A stretch of 64,000 nt of DNA from assembly GCA_934667475.1 (NCBI GenBank), contig CAKUMB010000007.1, positions 41,620-105,619 of the forward strand. The letters are read 5' to 3'. This document shows positions 59,960-64,000 of the stretch, in pieces (position 1 is the first letter of the stretch; the number at the start of each line of letters is the position of its first letter). The translations under genes and the position numbers were made by a program. Below the pieces are notes generated by a model. The model saw nothing but the letters and a program-made list of their open reading frames with translations. It was not told the origin of the DNA and ran no database searches. Source of the stretch: an uncultured Muribaculaceae bacterium (GTDB taxonomy: Bacteria > Bacteroidota > Bacteroidia > Bacteroidales > Muribaculaceae).

Positions 59960-61549
59960 ATGAACAAATCAATAAAACACTTAGGACTGGCTGCACTCGC
60001 CACACTCACCGTGGCCGGCATGAGCTCGTGCACCCACGACTTTGAGCCCACCAACACCAACCCCAACACCATGGTGGTGGGCGACATCGACCCCTACAGC
60101 CTGTTTGAGCCACTGTTCTACAAGACTGCCAAGTCGATGTGGGAAAACTACACATATAAGTGGAACGATGAGCTGGCGCAGTACACCGCATTCAGCGGCG
60201 GCACCACCCGCGAGGAGCACCGCTACAAAATAGGCGACGCCGACTGGTCGAGCGTGTGGAACGCCTATTCTGGCTATGCCAACGACGCCCAGCACATGCA
60301 GGAGCAGGCCATCAAGTTCAAAGACCCCGCCGCCATGGCCGTGGCCACCACCTACAAGGTGCTGCTCATGAGCAACCTCACCGACATGTATGGCGACATC
60401 CCCTACCGCGAGGCCTTCAAGGCCCGCAGCGAGGGCATCACTAAGCCCAAGCTCGATTCTCAGGAAGAAGTCTACAAACTCATGCTTGCCGACCTCGACA
60501 GCGCCAACAGCCTGTATGCCAAGAACCCCGAGTTCAAAAAGCCTGCCATGGACTGCATGTATGGCGGCGACATGACCAAGTGGCGCAAGTTCAACAACTC
60601 GCTCATGCTGCGCCTGCTGTGCCGCGTGAGCGGCCGTGCTGAGATGAATGCCGGATCCCTGGTGCAGAAAATCATCGACAATCCCAGCAAATATCCCATC
60701 TTCACCAGCAACGACGACAACGCCACCATCAAGTATAGCGGCGTAGCTCCCTACCGCAGCACCTTCTCCACCACCAAGGAGAGCGATTTCACCACCAACT
60801 CCTACCACATCTCTGAGCAGATGGTGAAACTCACTGTGGAATACAACGAGGTGGGTCTCCAAAGCTACTACGATCCGCGCCTCGACATTTGGGCAGTGCC
60901 CGGCAGCGAGGGCTGGAAGGGCGCCATTGCAGGCTGCCTGCCCGAGGACCGCAACAAGAGCAACAGCGGTGCTGCGCGCCTCAACTTCCCCGTGCTGGCG
61001 CGCCCCGACTGCCAGGTGTTCTACATGGACTATGCCGAGGTCAACTTCATTCTGGCCGAAATGGCTCTGAAGAATGAGATTGAGGGCGGCGAGACAGCAG
61101 CGCGCAGCTTCTATGAGTCGGGCGTTCGCGCCTCGCTCGAGAAGTGGGGCCCTCTGGGCCAGTATAGCGACCGCCCCTGCACCATCACAGCTGAGGACAT
61201 CGACAAATACATGAACTCCAAGCTCGCCAACTGGGACCTCAACGACGACCACGCCCAGCTCATCGGAAACCAAAAGTGGCTGGCACTGTTCTGGACCGGC
61301 ATGGAGGCCTACCACGAGGTGCGCCGCACAGGCTACCCCGTGCTAAAGATTGGCAACGGCACAGAGTATAACGACTATGAGTATCCGCAGCGCTTCGGCT
61401 ATCCCAACACCACCGTGGCCAACAACCGCGTCAACGTTGATGAGGCCCTCAAGCGCATGGGCGGCGAAAACAATATGCGCACCCCCATCTGGTGGAGCAA
61501 GCAAGCCATCACAGGCCAGTTATTATTCAAAAGAGGTGATCAACAATGA
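59960..61549 (+). CDS. SusD/RagB-like lipoprotein (second pair)
   Basis: 529 residues. The signal ends in a lipobox-like 'VAGMSSC' near residue 24. 'FEPTNTNPNTMVVGDIDPYS' and 'VLLMSNLTDMYGDIPYREAF' are typical of the SusD group that pairs with long SusC proteins. 'WLALFWTGMEAYHEVRRTGY' is the conserved C-terminal segment. It lies 45 nt after its SusC partner and its stop overlaps the next gene's start. Confidence 0.94.
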   Translation: MNKSIKHLGLAALATLTVAGMSSCTHDFEPTNTNPNTMVVGDIDPYSLFEPLFYKTAKSMWENYTYKWNDELAQYTAFSGGTTREEHRYKIGDADWSSVWNAYSGYANDAQHMQEQAIKFKDPAAMAVATTYKVLLMSNLTDMYGDIPYREAFKARSEGITKPKLDSQEEVYKLMLADLDSANSLYAKNPEFKKPAMDCMYGGDMTKWRKFNNSLMLRLLCRVSGRAEMNAGSLVQKIIDNPSKYPIFTSNDDNATIKYSGVAPYRSTFSTTKESDFTTNSYHISEQMVKLTVEYNEVGLQSYYDPRLDIWAVPGSEGWKGAIAGCLPEDRNKSNSGAARLNFPVLARPDCQVFYMDYAEVNFILAEMALKNEIEGGETAARSFYESGVRASLEKWGPLGQYSDRPCTITAEDIDKYMNSKLANWDLNDDHAQLIGNQKWLALFWTGMEAYHEVRRTGYPVLKIGNGTEYNDYEYPQRFGYPNTTVANNRVNVDEALKRMGGENNMRTPIWWSKQAITGQLLFKRGDQQ

Positions 61550-62919
61550 AAACATTTAAGACAAATATTATGAATCGTGTCAAGGCTCTGAGCCTGCTGG
61601 CACTTGTCGCCGCACTGGCCTTCGGCTTCACTTCGTGCAACGACGACAAATATGACGGCGACCCCTACTTCAACGTCGAGGGGCTCACCGACGGCGCAAT
61701 TGTGCTCGAAAACGTGGCTATCGACACCACATCCTACTCGGCAGCCAAGAAATTCGTGATCCGCTCCAACCGTCCCTGGAAACTCGTGGCCCAGGGCGAA
61801 AACGGCTGGGTGCGCGTGTTCCCCTCTGAGGGCGAGGGCGACGGCATCATTCGCGTGTCATCGCTCGAAAACGTGAAACCCGTCAACCGTGAGCTTAAGT
61901 TCAAAGTGCTGCTCGACGGCGAGGACTGCGGCCAGACGGTTACCATCATGCAAAAGCTCAGTGAGCCATACATGCGCGCCTCATCTAATATGGTGCAGGT
62001 GGCCCGCGAAGGCGGCGACGTGCTCATCCCCATTGTCACCAACGTGCCCTTCACCTTCGAAATCCAGGGTGAGAACAGCGACTGGGTTACTGCCACACTC
62101 GACAGCGAGGGCGTGATTAAGCTCAACTGCCTCTACAACACCCCGGGCGCCGAGCGCAACGCCACACTGCACGTGCAGGGCGAGGGTGACTTCAGCAACC
62201 TGCAGCTCAACATCCCCATCACACAGCTTGGCGAGGTGCTGCTGTATGAAAACTTCAGCTGGCTCGTGAAGAGCGAGGCTGGTGTCGACTATCCGCTCGT
62301 GGGCTGGGAGTATGACAAGTGCCTGCGCATCGACGCATGGAGCGCCGACGAGAAGTCGCACGGCTGGGAGTCGCGCAGCGGCCTCATGTCGAAGAAAGTG
62401 CCCGCAGCCTACTCAATGAAGGGCTTCGTCAAGGTGGGCCGCACCAACTTTGGCGGCGAAGTGCTGTCGCCCGCACTCAGCAAGATTGAGGGCACTCGCG
62501 ACATCAAGGTCAGCTTCCAGGCCGTGGCCTATGCGGCCGCAACCGGAGCTGTCGACGACAAGGAGCTCTACGTGGGCGTGATTGGCGGCGGCAAGGTGGT
62601 TGGCATCACCGGCGGCGATGAAACCAAAAACAGCGTGGAGAGCTCGTACAGCTACTGCGATGAAAATGGCAACCCCATCGAACTCGTGGGCGTGGCTCAC
62701 GCCACACTGCATGCCGACAACCAGTTCAACCAGAACATCGACCCCACCGGCCTTAAGATTTGGGACGAGCCGTTCACCCACTACACAGTGCTCATCGAGG
62801 GTGCCACCAGCCAGACTCGCATAGCCCTGTTTGGCGGTCTCTTCGATACAGCCCTCAAGGGCGTGGGCAAGGGCAAGAACCGCATGTTCTTCGACAACGT
62901 GAAAGTGGAGTATCGCTAA
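61546..62919 (+). CDS. BACON-domain surface lipoprotein
   Basis: 457 residues. ATG at 61546 overlaps the SusD stop (ATGA), so translation is coupled; an ATG at 61570 is an alternative. The lipoprotein signal ends 'ALAFGFTSC'. Two BACON-type beta-sandwich domains lie at about residues 55-145 ('KFVIRSNRPWKLVAQGENGW') and 150-225 ('SSNMVQVAREGGDVLIPIVT'), and a jelly-roll-like C-terminal module ('RIALFGGLFDTALKGVGKGK') follows. It occupies the SusE/SusF position and is probably a surface glycan-binding protein. Confidence 0.85.
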   Translation: MKTFKTNIMNRVKALSLLALVAALAFGFTSCNDDKYDGDPYFNVEGLTDGAIVLENVAIDTTSYSAAKKFVIRSNRPWKLVAQGENGWVRVFPSEGEGDGIIRVSSLENVKPVNRELKFKVLLDGEDCGQTVTIMQKLSEPYMRASSNMVQVAREGGDVLIPIVTNVPFTFEIQGENSDWVTATLDSEGVIKLNCLYNTPGAERNATLHVQGEGDFSNLQLNIPITQLGEVLLYENFSWLVKSEAGVDYPLVGWEYDKCLRIDAWSADEKSHGWESRSGLMSKKVPAAYSMKGFVKVGRTNFGGEVLSPALSKIEGTRDIKVSFQAVAYAAATGAVDDKELYVGVIGGGKVVGITGGDETKNSVESSYSYCDENGNPIELVGVAHATLHADNQFNQNIDPTGLKIWDEPFTHYTVLIEGATSQTRIALFGGLFDTALKGVGKGKNRMFFDNVKVEYR

Positions 62920-62945
62920 TCACGCTTGACACATAACTCAACAAC

Positions 62946-62981
62946 GCAGACCCCGGGGGCATCGGTGCCTCCGGGGTCTGC
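62946..62981 (+). terminator. Terminator of the second SusCD operon
   Basis: GCAGACCCCGGGGGCA (62946-62961) pairs with TGCCTCCGGGGTCTGC (62966-62981) across a TCGG loop, 16 bp with one G-T pair. It is followed only by a weak T stretch. It lies 27 nt after the stop. Confidence 0.85.
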
Positions 62982-63715
62982 TGCATTTGTGCTGGCCAAT
63001 AAGGAAAAAAATACGCCTGCTTTGTGACGCAATATGATGATTGTTGTTGAATTTCGGTGATTGGGTCAAAAAAAAACGGGAAAACAGTTTTCCCATAAGA
63101 TTAGATTGGTATGCCTTTTATGAAAAGTAACGAATTCTGGATTTTTTTTCTCACATTCTCACAAATGTGCATATTAGTTTTTTCACATTGCAAAGGTAAC
63201 AATTACGTAACGGCACAATATGACAGAACTGTAACATTTCGCCACGCAGGCCAAAAGCCGTTGCGTTTTGTGCCCGACTTTGGCGGCCAGGTCTTATGTG
63301 TACATGCCTTTATGGCTCAGAGCAACCAATTTGTGTGATTGAAGATTGTTCTTTTTCGCAGAGGAAAAAGGCCGATATGGTGAAAAATGGCTTTTGCATT
63401 GAAAAAAACAGGTTGATGACGAAATTTTTCGCTTAAAATTTGTTTCGTTGTGAAATTGTGTATAAATTTGCTTTCCGCTTGAAAGCTATAAAAACCAATA
63501 GGTTGATCGTTTAAGAAATGTAACGAATCCAATTTTTATTGAAAACTAAAAATAACTACTTAAAAAGCTAATGGTATTGCAGAAACACATTCTCCCACAA
63601 GTGATAGGGGAGTTGTGACAACTGCATTCACTGGCAATCAGCGAAAACTCGCGCTGCTCTTTTTTGGAATACAATGAGGTGTGACGCAAACATATCAAAT
63701 GAAAGCAAGATTAGT
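62982..63715. other. AT-rich intergenic stretch, nothing convincing
   Basis: About 730 AT-rich bases follow the terminator. The only plus-strand frame of note (63111-63338) has no family character, signal peptide or composition bias. The minus frame at 63317-63532 is equally unconvincing. No tRNA or repeat is seen. Confidence 0.5.
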
Positions 63716-63848
63716 GCCTCCGCGGTGATTAGCCGCGCGGGGAAGCCGGCCGAGGCGTCAGCCATGGCTGGAGTGTTAGACAATAGTTCGCTGCAATATG
63801 CGCACCACTGCTATTGGGCGGTGCGCCTGTTGCAGTTCTAACTTTTTC
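63716..63848 (+). ncRNA. Possible structured RNA with nested stems and a terminal T run
   Basis: Nested complementary segments are visible: GCCTC/GAGGC (63716-63720, 63752-63756) around CGCGG/CCGCG (63721-63725, 63733-63737). Then GTTAGA/TCTAAC (63775-63780, 63837-63842) encloses CTGCAA/TTGCAG (63791-63796, 63830-63835), which encloses GCGCACC/GGTGCGC (63800-63806, 63820-63826). CAATAG (63781-63786) is complementary to CTATTG (63811-63816) in the loop, allowing a pseudoknot or switch. ACTTTTT follows the outer stem. No known RNA family is recognised; the orientation is inferred from the T run. Confidence 0.4.
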
Positions 63849-63933
63849 CCACATCGCTGGCACAACAAAATTATTCTGGACAACACATTATCAACAAAAC
63901 AATTAAAAGCATTATACTAATAGGTCAAACTTT

Positions 63934-64000
63934 CTAACTCCCCCGGCCTTTAAGCCCGAACAGACGGGCGCGGAGGCCGATGCCAAATACCGCCGGTTGC
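63934..64000 (-). CDS. Possible C-terminal end of a gene entering from the right edge
   Basis: On the minus strand a frame is open from the window edge to a TAG at 63934-63936, reading 'PAVFGIGLRARLFGLKGRGS', and it is GC-rich like backbone genes. Only about 21 residues are visible and another minus frame is also open here, so this is no more than a possibility. Confidence 0.25.
   Translation of the reverse strand, partial: QPAVFGIGLRARLFGLKGRGS

Noticed and set aside
63111..63338. Small plus-strand frame after the last operon
   Set aside because: No signal peptide, family or codon bias; AT-rich chance frame.
63716..63848. Cobalamin riboswitch
   Set aside because: A GGGGAAGCCGG string recalls part of the B12 aptamer, but the expected conserved core and its order are missing.

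Overview
The window looks like a chromosomal segment of a gut Bacteroidota of the order Bacteroidales. The evidence is two SusC/SusD pairs, a GLUG-repeat adhesin, BACON domains, C-terminal tails resembling type IX (Por) sorting signals, and promoters of the Bacteroides type (TTTG, about 19 bases, TAnnTTTG) with little Shine-Dalgarno signal. The GC-rich backbone would suit Muribaculaceae or a relative, but that is a guess.

Region 1 (1-12933, all minus) is a capsule or exopolysaccharide locus: a flippase, an EpsG/Wzy-like polymerase, seven glycosyltransferases (one cut by the window edge), a sugar aminotransferase and two acyltransferases. About 6350-11530 is strikingly AT-rich inside a GC-rich locus, as expected of an exchanged cassette. 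Three intergenic gaps carry copies of one palindromic CACAGAT repeat.

Region 2 (13428-19960, minus) is a possible inositol phosphodiester or inositol-lipid module. It has myo-inositol phosphate synthase on its own promoter, then (upstream) a pdxA-led operon with a nucleotidyltransferase, an ATP-grasp protein, a CDP-alcohol phosphatidyltransferase and a HAD phosphatase. Region 3 (19993-26500) is backbone: valS, divergent rlmN and a large secreted endonuclease I.

Region 4 (26604-47810) is a polysaccharide utilization locus of about 21 kb: AGE-family epimerase, MFS sugar porter, DUF4434 protein, ROK regulator, SusC, SusD, a DUF6259-like protein, a phosphodiester glycosidase, a propeller-like protein, a GH3-DUF4855 fusion, an unknown secreted protein and an endonuclease/exonuclease/phosphatase. 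It is bracketed by direct repeats of 82-89 bp, each holding the same bidirectional terminator and the last codons of the neighbouring minus-strand gene. The simplest reading is insertion of the locus between the endonuclease I gene and the GLUG adhesin gene, which would once have been convergent neighbours. A degraded AraC/iron-alcohol-dehydrogenase pair and a perfect 23-bp inverted repeat lie near its right end.

Region 5 (47880-55964, minus) holds the GLUG adhesin and a four-gene envelope cassette: zinc-ribbon/SH3, two L,D-transpeptidases, zinc-ribbon/YARHG. Region 6 (56594-62981, plus) is a second SusC-SusD operon ending in a BACON lipoprotein, with no enzyme next to it. The last kilobase has no convincing gene but contains a dense set of nested inverted repeats that may be a structured RNA. 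No tRNA, rRNA or CRISPR array was seen.
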